The notes beneath the pieces were generated by a model. The model ran no database searches. It saw only the letters and a program-made list of their open reading frames with translations, and was not told the origin of the DNA. DNA of 40,461 bases from Pseudonocardia humida (GTDB lineage: Bacteria; Actinomycetota; Actinomycetes; Mycobacteriales; Pseudonocardiaceae), in the NCBI RefSeq assembly GCF_023898865.1, contig NZ_JAGSOV010000094.1:1-40461 (forward strand). Direction: 5' to 3'. The position numbers and the translations under genes were made by a program. Each line of letters begins with the position of its first letter. Position 1 is the stretch's first letter. Of this stretch, positions 7,070 through 15,610 are shown piece by piece.

Positions 7070-9122
7070 CGAGGCCCTGCTCGGACGATCAGCATCGCGC
7101 AGGAGGTGGCCAGCACGAACCCGGCCGAGCTCGGGTGGCCGATGGCGGTACCAGCGGCGGCCGCCTCCCCGATGAGCCTCTCTGCCTCCGCGAACTGATC
7201 CCCCAGCACAGCGAGTGACGCCCGAACGAGCAGCACTTGCCACCGGAACGGGGGTTGGCGCAGCGTCTCGACTGCCTGTTCAGCAGCGTCCAGCGCGGCG
7301 CGCGCACCAGCGAGGTCCGCTCTCGACGAGCTCTCCGACGCGCAGTAACCGGGCTTGCATACGCAGTGCGTCGTCGCCCGCGGAGGCCGCGGCGCGCTCA
7401 ATCCGGTCGGTCACGGCCAGGCGCTCCGCCGCCGAGAGATTTCCCCATACTGCGGTCAAGTGGTCGAAGAGGACCCCTCCGAGCACAGCCGGATCGTCCA
7501 GCCCGCTGGCCATGTCCGCAGCCGCGTTGGCGAGCGCGAGCCGGCGGCCGGATCGGAGGCCAGGTGCAGGGCCCGGGCGAGCCGGGCGAGGACTTGGGCG
7601 CGCCGTTGCACGTCGGTTGGCGCGAGTGCCGTCAGAGCCTCCTCGAGCAGCCGGATCTCCAGCTCATCGGCGTAGCCGATGCCGAAGTCGGTGCCGATCC
7701 CCAGTGCGGCGTCGACGAACGTGGCGGTGTCCCCGGTTCGGCGGGCCTCCTCGACCGCGGCGGCGAACGCATCTCGGGCCTGTTCCAACTCTCCCGCCGC
7801 CCGCCGGGCGGCGCCTATTCGCACGAGCAGCCCCGCGGCCACGCCGCTCGTCGTGGCGCTCGCCGAGGTCGAGCGCCAGCGTGAACAGCTCGGCCGCCTC
7901 GGCATACGCGAGGCGGCCCAGGGCCGCCCGGCCCGCCCCGTCTGCGGCCGCGATCGCTTCGACCACGGCGACATCGGGCACCGCGCGGGCCAGGTGGAAC
8001 GCAAGCTCGGCCTGCCTGTCCTCGCGGCCGCGGCCCAGGGTTTCCGCGCAGCGGCGGTGGGCGGCTCGGCGGGCCGCGGCATCAAGCCCGTCGCGGAGTA
8101 CCTCGCTGACGAGCGCGTGCACGAACCGGCAACCGCCGTTGGACGGCTCGACCAGGTGCGCGGAGGTGGCCTCAGCCAGCAGCGCCGCGCAGTGCCGTCG
8201 GTCGAGGGTAGCCATCGCCGCGAGCCGATCAATCTCGATGTCCTCGCCGAGCACCGCCGCATCCTCGAGCAGGGCCTGGCACTCGACGGTGCGCTGGTTC
8301 AGCCTGCGCCGCACGGTCTCGCGCACGCCCGCAGGCGGCCCGCCCCGCACCCGTGATCCCAGCCGCAGCAGTTCCCGGACGAAGAACGGGTTTCCATCCG
8401 TTCGCCCGTGCAGGTCGCTGACCGCGGCGGCATCAATGGGCCGGCCAGTCATCACCTCGGCCAGCTCGGCGACCTCGTCCTGCGGCAGCCCGGTGAGGGT
8501 GAGCTGGTCGTGGTCGCTCGTCGGCCGCCGCGCAGGGCAGCGAGGGGATGCGTGGGATGAACCTCGTCATCGCGGAGCATCGCCACCACCAGGATCGGCA
8601 CCAGCGGCAACCGAGCGGACATGGCATGCAGCAGAGCGATCGACGACGGGTCGGCCCAGTGCAGGTCGTCGACGACAAGCAGTAGTGCCCCCGCAGCACC
8701 GAGGTCGAGACCGCCACAACAAAGGTAGCCACCGCGTCGAACAGCCGGAATGGGCTCTGATCTGGTGCCAGCGGCGGCACGACGCCAGGATCAAGGCGTG
8801 CGCCCAACCCGGGCACCAGCCGGGTCAGGTCCACGGCACCCGTTCCGGCCGCCGCCAGCAGCGTGCTGCCATCGAGGCGGGCTGCGATGGCACGGACGAG
8901 CTGCGCCCAGGGCCAATACGCTGGCGCCCCAGACCCCGCCCAGCACGCCGCCTCCGCCACTTCGCTACCCGCCGCCACCGCCTCGACAGCAAGCTCGCGG
9001 ACAAGTCGGGTCCTACCAACGCCGGGCTCGCCGCCGACCAGCACGAGCCGCCCACGCCCGCCTCGCGCCGCATCGCGCAGCAACGCGAGCTCGTACCCGC
9101 GGCCAACGAGCCGGTCAGTCAT
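7070..9122 (-). pseudogene. LAL-type (large ATP-binding LuxR-like) regulator, heavily frameshifted and 3'-truncated
   Basis: From the ATG at 9122 (GGAGG 14 nt upstream) the frame reads MTDRLVGRGYELALLRDAAR and a P-loop GGEPGVGRTRLV, with Arg where Lys is usual. Homology then hops between frames: LLLVVDDLHWADPSS (Walker B) after a shift near 8695, MTGRPIDAAAVSDLHGRTDG after one near 8500, RRAAGELEQARDAFAAAVEE after one near 7810, DDPAVLGGVLFDHLTAVWG after one near 7530 and ALDAAEQAVETLRQPPFRWQ after one near 7330. These later parts are TPR-like helices. The C-terminal LuxR HTH is absent; homology ends near 7070. Intact proteins of this family are about 900 aa and activate pathway genes. At least five frameshifts make this a clear pseudogene. 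Confidence 0.85.
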
Positions 9123-9441
9123 TCGCGTTGCTCAGCCTCCTGCTCACCTCGCGCCAGGTCGCTCACCGCAGACCGCACACCCAGGTCTGCGCGTTGCCCT
9201 AGCCCATCAGCGTGCAGCACCAGACCAACTGCGTAGGCCATGAGGCATGAACGTGTCCCGACCACGCTGAACCAGCAGAGCCTTCTCGCGGTACACGACG
9301 GCCTGGACTGCAGCGACAACCGCCACAGGCGCAGGAAACCGACGTAGCCCAGGCGGCTGCGGCCGGGCGAAGGCCGTGCCGGCCAGCCTCGGCGTGGTGC
9401 GCTGCCCCTTTGACAGCCGGCGCGGAGGCTCCTACTCTGCG
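9123..9441. other. Intergenic region with no recognisable gene
   Basis: I see no convincing coding sequence. The region holds the upstream sequence of the decayed LAL gene (leftward) and of the tetR-rph operon (rightward). Confidence 0.5.
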
Positions 9442-9463
9442 TTAGCAGAGACATCTCTACTAA
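9442..9463. promoter_or_regulatory. Palindromic operator before tetR-rph operon
   Basis: The left arm is TTAGCAGAGAC and the right arm ATCTCTACTAA; the reverse complement of the right arm is TTAGTAGAGAT, so 9 of 11 positions match with no spacer. The site ends 26 nt before the tetR start codon, in the promoter zone. Position and symmetry suit autoregulation by the adjacent TetR protein (inference). Confidence 0.7.
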
Positions 9464-9489
9464 TCATCGCACCCACCTGAGGCACGCCC

Positions 9490-10212
9490 GTGATGGCCCG
9501 CACCGTCAACGCCGAGGAGTTCGCCGCCAAGCGCGGCCAGATCCTCGACATCGCTGGGCGCCACCTCGACACCGTCGGCTACGAGCGACTGTCCATACAG
9601 GACGTCCGCCGTGAGATCGGCATGTCGAACGGCGCCTTCTACCACTACTTCACCTCGAAGTCCGCGCTGCTCATCGCCTACGTGGAGCGTGGGCAGGACG
9701 AGCTCGACGGCGCGTTCCGGGCGATCGTCGCGGATCCGGGGCTGTCCGCGCCGGAGAAGTTCCGACGCTTCTTCGCGGCCCTGCAGCAGCGCCGCAGCGA
9801 CCGGCGGGCGCTGATCGCCGACCTGGCCCGGGTCTGGTTCGCCGACGACAACGCAGTCGTGCGGGAGCGGACCGACCAGGTCATCGTGGAGCGGCGGGCG
9901 CCGCTGCTGAGCGCGATCGTCCGCCAGGGCGTCACGGAGGGGGTCTTCACCGCGAGCCATCCCGACCAGGTGGGCCGGGTCGTGCTGGCGATCAGCCGGG
10001 GCATGGGGGAGGCCGTGCTGCGGGCGATGCTCGCCCTCGCCGAGGACCCCGCGGCGGAGCAGCACCTCGACGAGGTCGTCGCGGGCGGCGCCGCGATGGC
10101 CGAAGCGATCGAGCGCGTCCTCGGCTGCACCAGCGCGCTGCTGGAGCGGCCGGACGCGAACACGGTGCGCGGATGGGTGGCGGCCCTGACGACCGAACGG
10201 ACATCGACATGA
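9490..10212 (+). CDS. TetR-family transcriptional regulator of the rph operon
   Basis: The product is 240 aa. The N-terminal DNA-binding domain covers roughly residues 8-65 (QILDIAGRHLDTVGYERLSI, IGMSNGAFYHYFTSKSALL, the usual TetR recognition helix and helix 4). The rest is a helical ligand-binding domain. A GTG at 9490 and an ATG at 9493 are adjacent possible starts; TGAGG lies about 9-13 nt upstream. Its stop overlaps the rph start by 4 nt (ATGA), so regulator and enzyme are co-translated. A near-perfect palindrome lies just upstream. Expected role: ligand-released repressor of its own operon. The ligand is not known; a rifamycin-like compound would be logical from the neighbour. Confidence 0.9.
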   Translation: MMARTVNAEEFAAKRGQILDIAGRHLDTVGYERLSIQDVRREIGMSNGAFYHYFTSKSALLIAYVERGQDELDGAFRAIVADPGLSAPEKFRRFFAALQQRRSDRRALIADLARVWFADDNAVVRERTDQVIVERRAPLLSAIVRQGVTEGVFTASHPDQVGRVVLAISRGMGEAVLRAMLALAEDPAAEQHLDEVVAGGAAMAEAIERVLGCTSALLERPDANTVRGWVAALTTERTST

Positions 10213-12845
10213 ACCCCTATGTGCTCGACTTCGAGCAGGCCGACGGCACGAGACCGGAACTGGTGGGCGGCAAGGGCGCGAACCTCGCGGAGCTGTCGCG
10301 GCTGCGAGATCTGGGCGTGCCGACCGGCTTCTGCGTCACGACCGAGGCGTACGCGAGCGTCGTCGGCCGAATACCCGGCTTCGCGGCACTGCTCGACCGG
10401 CTCGCGGACGCGACCGACCGGGTGCGGATCACCGCCATCAGCGCGGAGTTGCGCAGCGCCATCGAGGCGACGGAGATCCCCGACGACATCGCCCAGCCAG
10501 TCCTCGACCGGCTGACCGCACTCGGCCCCGAGCACGCCTACGCGGTGCGGTCCAGCGCGACCGCCGAGGACCTGCCGACCACCTCCTTCGCCGGCCAGCA
10601 GGACACCTACCTGAACGTGCGCGGCGGCGCGGCGGTCCTGGACGCGGTCCGGCGGTGCTGGGCGTCGCTGTTCACCGACCGGGCGGTGGTCTACCGGATG
10701 CAGAACGGCTTCGACGACGGCCGGGTCCAGCTGGCCGTGGTCGTGCAGCGGATGGTCGCACCGGACGCCGCCGGCGTCATGTTCACCGCGGATCCGGTCA
10801 CCTCGGACCGCACCGTCGTCTCCATCGACGCCGGCTTCGGGCTCGGTGAGGCGCTGGTGTCCGGGCTGGTGAACCCGGACACCTATCGGGTGCGCGCCGA
10901 CGCGATCGTCAACCGGACGGTCTCCAGCAAGGAACGGGCGATCGTCCCCAGCGCCGGCGGCGGGACGGAGCAGCGGACGCTCGGCCCGCGGGAGCGGATC
11001 GCGCCCGCGCTGACCGACCCGCAGATCCTGCGGCTGGCGGCGATGGGCCGGCGGATCGAGCGGAGCTTCGGCCGCCCCCAGGACATCGAGTGGGCCCTGG
11101 CCGGGGACACGTTCCACATCCTGCAGAGCCGCCCCATCACCACCCTCTACCCGGTGCCCGCGGTGTCAGACGGCCGCAACCACGTCTACATGTCGATCGG
11201 CCACCAGCAGATGATGACCGATGCGTGGAAGCCACTGGGGCTGTCGCTGTTCCCGATGTGGCTGCGGAAGATCAGCAACAACCCGATGGTCGAGCTCGGC
11301 AACCGTCCCTACATGGACGTATCCCCCGAGCTGGCCTCGGCGCGGTCGCGCCGGACCTTCGTGCGCAACGGCCTCGGATCGGTCGACCCGCTGATCCAGA
11401 AGGCGTTGGAGAACGTCCTCGGGCGCGAGGAGTTCGTCCGGTGTCTGTTCCGCGGCAAGCCAGGGCTGGGGCTTAACGGCGGCTCCGTCGGGGACCTGCT
11501 GTCCGGGTTGCGCCAGGCGGTGCGCCTCTACCGGAAGAACGACCCCACCTACGTCGACCGTGTGGCCACCGAGCACGACGAACTGGTGCGCGGGCTCGCA
11601 GAGCGGATGCGCGCCGCGTCCGGGGTCGAGGTGGTCGACCTCATCACGCGTGACGTGGACGAGGCCTTCCGGTTGATCGTCCTGGCGAACTACGGCGCGG
11701 GCATCCTCGGCTACTTCACCCCGACCCGCCTCAACCGGAACCTGACAAAATGGCTCGGGGAGAAGAACGCCGTCGACGCGCTGTCCCAAGGGGTCACCAA
11801 CAACGTCACGACCGAGATGGGCCTGGCCCTGTTGGACGTCGCCGACGTCGTCCGCCAGCACCCGGCGGTGCTGGAGCACCTGCCGCGCGCCCACGACGAG
11901 ACCTTCTTCGCGGAGCTGCGCGGCTTGGCCGGCGGCCCGGCCGTGGCTGACTCCCTCGCCCGGTACCTGGACCGCTACGGAATGCGCTGCCCCGGTGAGA
12001 TCGACATCAGCACGCCGCGCTGGGCGGAGCGGCCGACGCAGCTCGTCCCGCTGGTCCTCAACGACGTCCGCAACTTCCCACCGGACGCCCGGAAGAAGAT
12101 CCGGGCGCAGAAGCAGGCCGAGGTGCAGCGCACGGTGGCGGATCTGCTCGCCCGGATCGAGCGGCTGCCCGCTGGCCGGCGCAAGGCCGCCAGGACGGCC
12201 AAGCAGATCAGCGTGTTCCGCAACTTCGTCGGGTTCCGGGAGTACCCCAAGTACGCGATGCTGCAGCGCTTCGCGGTGTACCGGCGGGGCCTACTCGCCG
12301 AGGCCGACCGGCTGGTCGCCGACGGCGTGCTCGCCGACCGGGACGACGTCTTCTTCCTGGCACTGGACGAGTTCCGGCAGGTGCTCGACACCGGCCAACT
12401 CGACGGCGACCTGATCGCCCGGCGCCGGTCCGACCACGCGGCGTTCGAGCGGCTGAGCCCGCCGCGGGTGATGACCTCCGACGGAGAGGTCGTCCAGGGC
12501 CGCTACGACAACACCGGCGTCCCCGCCGGGGCGCTGGTCGGGACGCCCGTGTCCGCGGGTGTCGTCGAGGGCCGGGCTCGGGTCGCGCGCCGGCTCGAGG
12601 ACGCGCGGGTCGAGGAGGGCGACGTGCTCGTCACGACGTTCACCGACCCCAGCTGGACCTCGCTGTTCGTGTCCATCACGGGCCTGGTGACCGAGGTCGG
12701 CGGGATGATGACCCACGGCGCCGTCGTCGCCAGGGAGTACGGCCTGCCGGCCGTGGTGAGCGTGCCGGACGCGACCACCCGCATCGCGGACGGGCAGCGG
12801 ATCCGGGTCGACGGGACCGCCGGCTACGTGGAGATCCTGCCGTGA
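10209..12845 (+). CDS. rph: Rifamycin-inactivating phosphotransferase (Rph family)
   Basis: The product is 878 aa, in line with about 860-870 for Rph. The domain order fits. An ATP-grasp domain comes first (residues 1 to about 315: LVGGKGANLAELSRLRDLGV, YAVRSSATAEDLPTTSFAGQ, VMFTADPVTSDRT, DIEWALAGDTFHILQSRPIT). The central substrate domain starts near VYMSIGHQQMMTDAWKPLGL. The C-terminal phosphohistidine domain carries GGMMTHGAVVAREYGLPAVV, with His836 as the carrier. Characterised relatives split ATP into AMP and Pi and put the beta-phosphate on the C21 hydroxyl of rifamycins, giving resistance. The whole family is related to PEP synthase, but the MTHGAVVAREYG and GHQQMMTDAWKPLGLS signatures favour Rph. 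The ATG at 10209 overlaps tetR, and the stop overlaps the next gene. No classic rifampin-associated element was recognised upstream. Cytosolic. Confidence 0.88.
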   Translation: MNPYVLDFEQADGTRPELVGGKGANLAELSRLRDLGVPTGFCVTTEAYASVVGRIPGFAALLDRLADATDRVRITAISAELRSAIEATEIPDDIAQPVLDRLTALGPEHAYAVRSSATAEDLPTTSFAGQQDTYLNVRGGAAVLDAVRRCWASLFTDRAVVYRMQNGFDDGRVQLAVVVQRMVAPDAAGVMFTADPVTSDRTVVSIDAGFGLGEALVSGLVNPDTYRVRADAIVNRTVSSKERAIVPSAGGGTEQRTLGPRERIAPALTDPQILRLAAMGRRIERSFGRPQDIEWALAGDTFHILQSRPITTLYPVPAVSDGRNHVYMSIGHQQMMTDAWKPLGLSLFPMWLRKISNNPMVELGNRPYMDVSPELASARSRRTFVRNGLGSVDPLIQKALENVLGREEFVRCLFRGKPGLGLNGGSVGDLLSGLRQAVRLYRKNDPTYVDRVATEHDELVRGLAERMRAASGVEVVDLITRDVDEAFRLIVLANYGAGILGYFTPTRLNRNLTKWLGEKNAVDALSQGVTNNVTTEMGLALLDVADVVRQHPAVLEHLPRAHDETFFAELRGLAGGPAVADSLARYLDRYGMRCPGEIDISTPRWAERPTQLVPLVLNDVRNFPPDARKKIRAQKQAEVQRTVADLLARIERLPAGRRKAARTAKQISVFRNFVGFREYPKYAMLQRFAVYRRGLLAEADRLVADGVLADRDDVFFLALDEFRQVLDTGQLDGDLIARRRSDHAAFERLSPPRVMTSDGEVVQGRYDNTGVPAGALVGTPVSAGVVEGRARVARRLEDARVEEGDVLVTTFTDPSWTSLFVSITGLVTEVGGMMTHGAVVAREYGLPAVVSVPDATTRIADGQRIRVDGTAGYVEILP

Positions 12846-13537
12846 CTGCCGGCGGCCACACGCCAGCGCGCCCCATTGTGTCGGCGGTGCGGAACGCCGT
12901 TGTCGGGGTGGTCGTGCTCGGCGGGGTGCTCTGTCTGATCGCCGGCACCCCCGCCTATTGGCAGGGCTGGGTCTTCGCCGCCGTGTTCGCGGGGCTGGTG
13001 GCCGCGCAGGGCGCGTACCTCGCCATCGCCGACCCCGCCCTGCTGGAGCGGCGCAAGCCGGCCGCCCGGGCGGCCAGCACGACCGGGCAGCGGATCGACA
13101 TCGGCGCCATCTACGCGATCCAGCTCGGGCTGCTGGTCGTCTGCGCGTTCGACCGCCGCTTCGGCTGGTCGGCGATGCCGGCCTGGGTACCTGTCCTCGG
13201 CATCGTTTCGGTCGTGCTGGCCAACGTGTTGTGGTACCGGAGCAAGCGGGAGAACACGTTCGCCGGTGCCGGGATCATGGTCTACGAGGACCAGCGGGTG
13301 ATCTCCACGGGCCCGTACGCGGTGGTCCGCCACCCAAACTACGGGGGCGACCTGCTGCTGGTCGTCGGCGCTCCAGTGGCTCTCGGCTCGTGGTGGGGGC
13401 TGCTGCCCGCCGCGCTGTTCCTGCCTGCGCTGGTCTGGATGATTCGCGCCGAGGAGCGGTTCCTGGAGGGCGGCCTGTCCGGCTACCGCGACTACGAGAT
13501 GAAGGTGCGCTTCCGGCTGGTTCCGCACCTGTGGTGA
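12842..13537 (+). CDS. Isoprenylcysteine methyltransferase-family membrane protein
   Basis: The product is 231 aa with about five hydrophobic helices (VVGVVVLGGVLCLIAGTPAY; GWVFAAVFAGLVAA; IQLGLLVVCAF; VPVLGIVSVVLANVL; LLLVVGAPVALGSWWGLLPA). It carries the ICMT/PEMT C-terminal S-adenosylmethionine-binding signature TGPYAVVRHPNYGG and the following EERFLEG motif. Bacterial members are integral membrane methyltransferases of mostly unknown substrate. The GTG start at 12842 overlaps the rph stop (GTGA), making it the third gene of the tetR-rph operon. Its link to rifamycin modification is not established: it might act on the same drug or on a membrane lipid. No C-terminal truncation is seen. Confidence 0.85.
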   Translation: MTAGGHTPARPIVSAVRNAVVGVVVLGGVLCLIAGTPAYWQGWVFAAVFAGLVAAQGAYLAIADPALLERRKPAARAASTTGQRIDIGAIYAIQLGLLVVCAFDRRFGWSAMPAWVPVLGIVSVVLANVLWYRSKRENTFAGAGIMVYEDQRVISTGPYAVVRHPNYGGDLLLVVGAPVALGSWWGLLPAALFLPALVWMIRAEERFLEGGLSGYRDYEMKVRFRLVPHLW

Positions 13538-13878
13538 GCGACGCCCCGCCGCGCTCGCCCTCGGACAGCGCGGGTGCGCTGCCTGAGGTGCTCGGGCGGG
13601 CGTCGACGCCGCCTGCAGCTCGTTGGCAACCCACGTCGACTCGAGTCGCGCGAAGAGCGTAGGCAGCGTCGGAGCCTCGTTATCGGCGGCAACCTTGAGG
13701 GAGGACTCCGCCCCATCGCCGTCACTCGACGCTCCGCTTGAGGCCACCAGCACGTCGCCGGGCTGACCGCGGTTCACCCGAACCCGACGCGATCACGACC
13801 GTCTACACCGCCAGCGCGGCCGGTTCGTCACCCACCATGTTCAGGAGGGCTGAACCCGCCGGGATTGACGGAGCCTAA
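13538..13878. other. Intergenic region before the IS5-family remnant
   Basis: No gene with start, stop and recognisable family is visible. A minus-strand stretch near 13640-13720 reads like coding sequence (TLPTLFARLESTWVANELQA) but has no identifiable frame boundaries. It may be a gene relic. Confidence 0.35.
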
Positions 13879-14671
13879 GACCTGGTCTCAAAACTCGGTG
13901 TGTCGGTGCGTGGTCTTGACCGTCGCGTCGGAGATCTTCTCCGGTCGTGACGGCGCACCAGCGACTCATCGACGACCGGCTCTGGGAGCTGATCCAACCG
14001 CTGCTCCCGCCTCGCCCACGACCGCGCGGACCCGGTGGCCGACCACGGATCGACGACCGAGCCGCGCTGGAAGGGATCCTGTTCGTGCTGCGCACCGGAT
14101 GCCGCTGGCGAGACCTGCCTCCGCAGTTGGGGTGCGGTCCGGACACACCGCTTGGCAGCGGCTGCGGGCCTGGCAGGACGCCGGCGTGTGGGACCGCCTG
14201 CACCGGGTCGTGCTCGAGGAACTCTCCGAGGCGCAGGTGCTGGACTGGTCGCGGGGCTGTGTCGACGCGGGTGTCGGTGCGGGCGAAAGGGGGGCGAACC
14301 GACCGGTCGCAACCCTACCGACCGCGGCAACGCCGGCAGCAAGTATCACCTGCTCCGCGACGCCAACGGCCTACCTCTACACGTGCTGATCTCCGCGGCG
14401 AACACTCACGACAGCAAGCTGTTCGAGCCCTTGCTCGACACCAACCCGGGCGTCGGCCGGCGCCCGGGCCGCCGTGGTCGCCCGCAACGTCGGCCCGAGA
14501 AGCTGCACGCGGACAAGGGCTGTTGAGCGCACCGTCTCGTGGCTGCTGCGGTTCAAGCGGCTCGGGCTGCGCTACGACCGCACCGAACGCACTCTGGCTC
14601 CGCTACCGACTCTGGGCATGGTCTTGATCAATCTCCGCCGACTTGTCGATGCCGAGTTCTGAGACCAGGTC
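13879..14671. mobile_element. IS5-family insertion sequence remnant (793 bp)
   Basis: It is bounded by inverted repeats at 13879-13898 and 14652-14671. Both begin GACCTGGTCTCA and agree at 19 of 20 positions. The ends are intact, while the transposase within is broken by frameshifts and an internal deletion, so the element could move only if an intact relative supplies transposase. Target-site duplication is not clear from the flanks. Confidence 0.85.
13947..14662 (+). pseudogene. IS5-family transposase, frameshifted with internal deletion
   Basis: The first frame reads TAHQRLIDDRLWELIQPLLP and LEGILFVLRTGCRWRDLPPQ. After a shift near 14120 the sequence continues TAWQRLRAWQDAGVWDRLHR and, after another near 14290, GNAGSKYHLLRDANGLPLHV and KLHADKGC. 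It then jumps directly to VERTVSWLLRFKRLGLRYDR and ends LINLRRLVDAEF. In complete relatives about 35 residues lie between the second catalytic Asp (HADKGYD) and the catalytic Glu (VVERTVSW), and these are missing here. At least two frameshifts plus the deletion make it inactive. Confidence 0.85.
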
Positions 14672-14974
14672 ATGGTCACGCGGGTGTGGTTCCGTTCAGC
14701 GTTCTGGTGACGGTCTCGACTGCAGGGCCTTCTCGTCCAGGGCTGCGGCCGCCTCGGGTCGGTAGCTGTCCAGTGGCCGAGGAGCCGGGTGGTAGTACCG
14801 CGCGCTCGCGCCCCGCGCGGCCGGCGTATAGGACCATCGCTGCGATCAGCAGATCCTGGACCGGCTTGCCCTCGACGCGGGTAGCGGTGAGCGCGTCGGA
14901 GGGCCGAGCGTGTGCCGAGGTTCAGCCGTGACGCGTCGGTTGCGGCAGGCTGAACATCTGTTTAGTCTCGGGTC
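14672..14974. other. Intergenic region, promoter zone of the tetR-glycosyltransferase pair
   Basis: No gene is seen. Close to the downstream start lies AACATCTGTT (AACA and TGTT arms), a short possible TetR half-palindrome. TTTAGT at 14961-14966 may be a -10 box, which would give a nearly leaderless transcript. Both are weak signals. Confidence 0.35.
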
Positions 14975-15610
14975 GTGTTGGCTCCCGGTGACTCAAGCGC
15001 TCGGACCCGTATCCGGGACGCGGCGTTGGAACGGTTCGGACGCGATGGTGTGAACCGGGTGACGATCCGGGCGATCGCAGCCGATGCCGACGTCTCGCCC
15101 GCGCTGGTGGTGCATCACTTCGGGTCGAAGGAGGCGCTTCGCCGGGAGTGCGACGCGTACGTTGCGGCGACGATGCGTGGCGACGGCGCTGACGAGCTGG
15201 CGGATGCGGAAGCGGGCGACGCCAGCGGGCTTTCCAGGATGCTCGAAGCGGCCGCGCCGGTGCGCCGCTACCTGGCCCGGGCGTTCCTCGATGGCTCGCC
15301 CGAGGCCGCAGCGCTGTTCGACGAGATCGTCGATCTCGCGGACGCGTGGCTCGCCGAGGGCGAACGAGAGGGGCGCGTCCGTGTCACCGGGCATCCGCGC
15401 ACGCGTGCGGTGGTCTATGTGACCTATCTGTTGGCGCCGCTCGCGTTCGACGACCACGTCGCGCGTGTGCTCGGCGTCGAGGACCTGCACGACATCGACG
15501 TGACGCTGCGCTTCTCCCGGGTGGCGATCGAGATGCTCACCCACGGCATCTTCACCGACGAACGCGCGCTCGACGCGTGGGACGCGGTCAGGAAGGAGCG
15601 CGAATCATGA
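14975..15610 (+). CDS. TetR-family transcriptional regulator
   Basis: The product is 211 aa. The DNA-binding domain spans about residues 10-55 (TRIRDAALERFGRDGVNRVT; ADADVSPALVVHHFGSKEAL). The C-terminal domain is helical with a TetR_C-like hydrophobic region (VVYVTYLLAPLAFDDHVARV). The GTG at 14975 fits the family's N-terminal length. Its TGA overlaps the ATG of the glycosyltransferase by 4 nt, so regulator and enzyme form an operon. Likely a ligand-responsive repressor of its own operon; ligand unknown. Confidence 0.88.
   Translation: MLAPGDSSARTRIRDAALERFGRDGVNRVTIRAIAADADVSPALVVHHFGSKEALRRECDAYVAATMRGDGADELADAEAGDASGLSRMLEAAAPVRRYLARAFLDGSPEAAALFDEIVDLADAWLAEGEREGRVRVTGHPRTRAVVYVTYLLAPLAFDDHVARVLGVEDLHDIDVTLRFSRVAIEMLTHGIFTDERALDAWDAVRKERES

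Noticed and set aside
10100..10208. Rifampin-associated element upstream of rph
   Set aside because: No convincing conserved inverted repeat of that type was seen; the gene is inside an operon behind tetR.
13640..13720. Possible coding stretch on the minus strand after the ICMT gene
   Set aside because: No family recognised, no start or stop context; recorded only as a possible relic.
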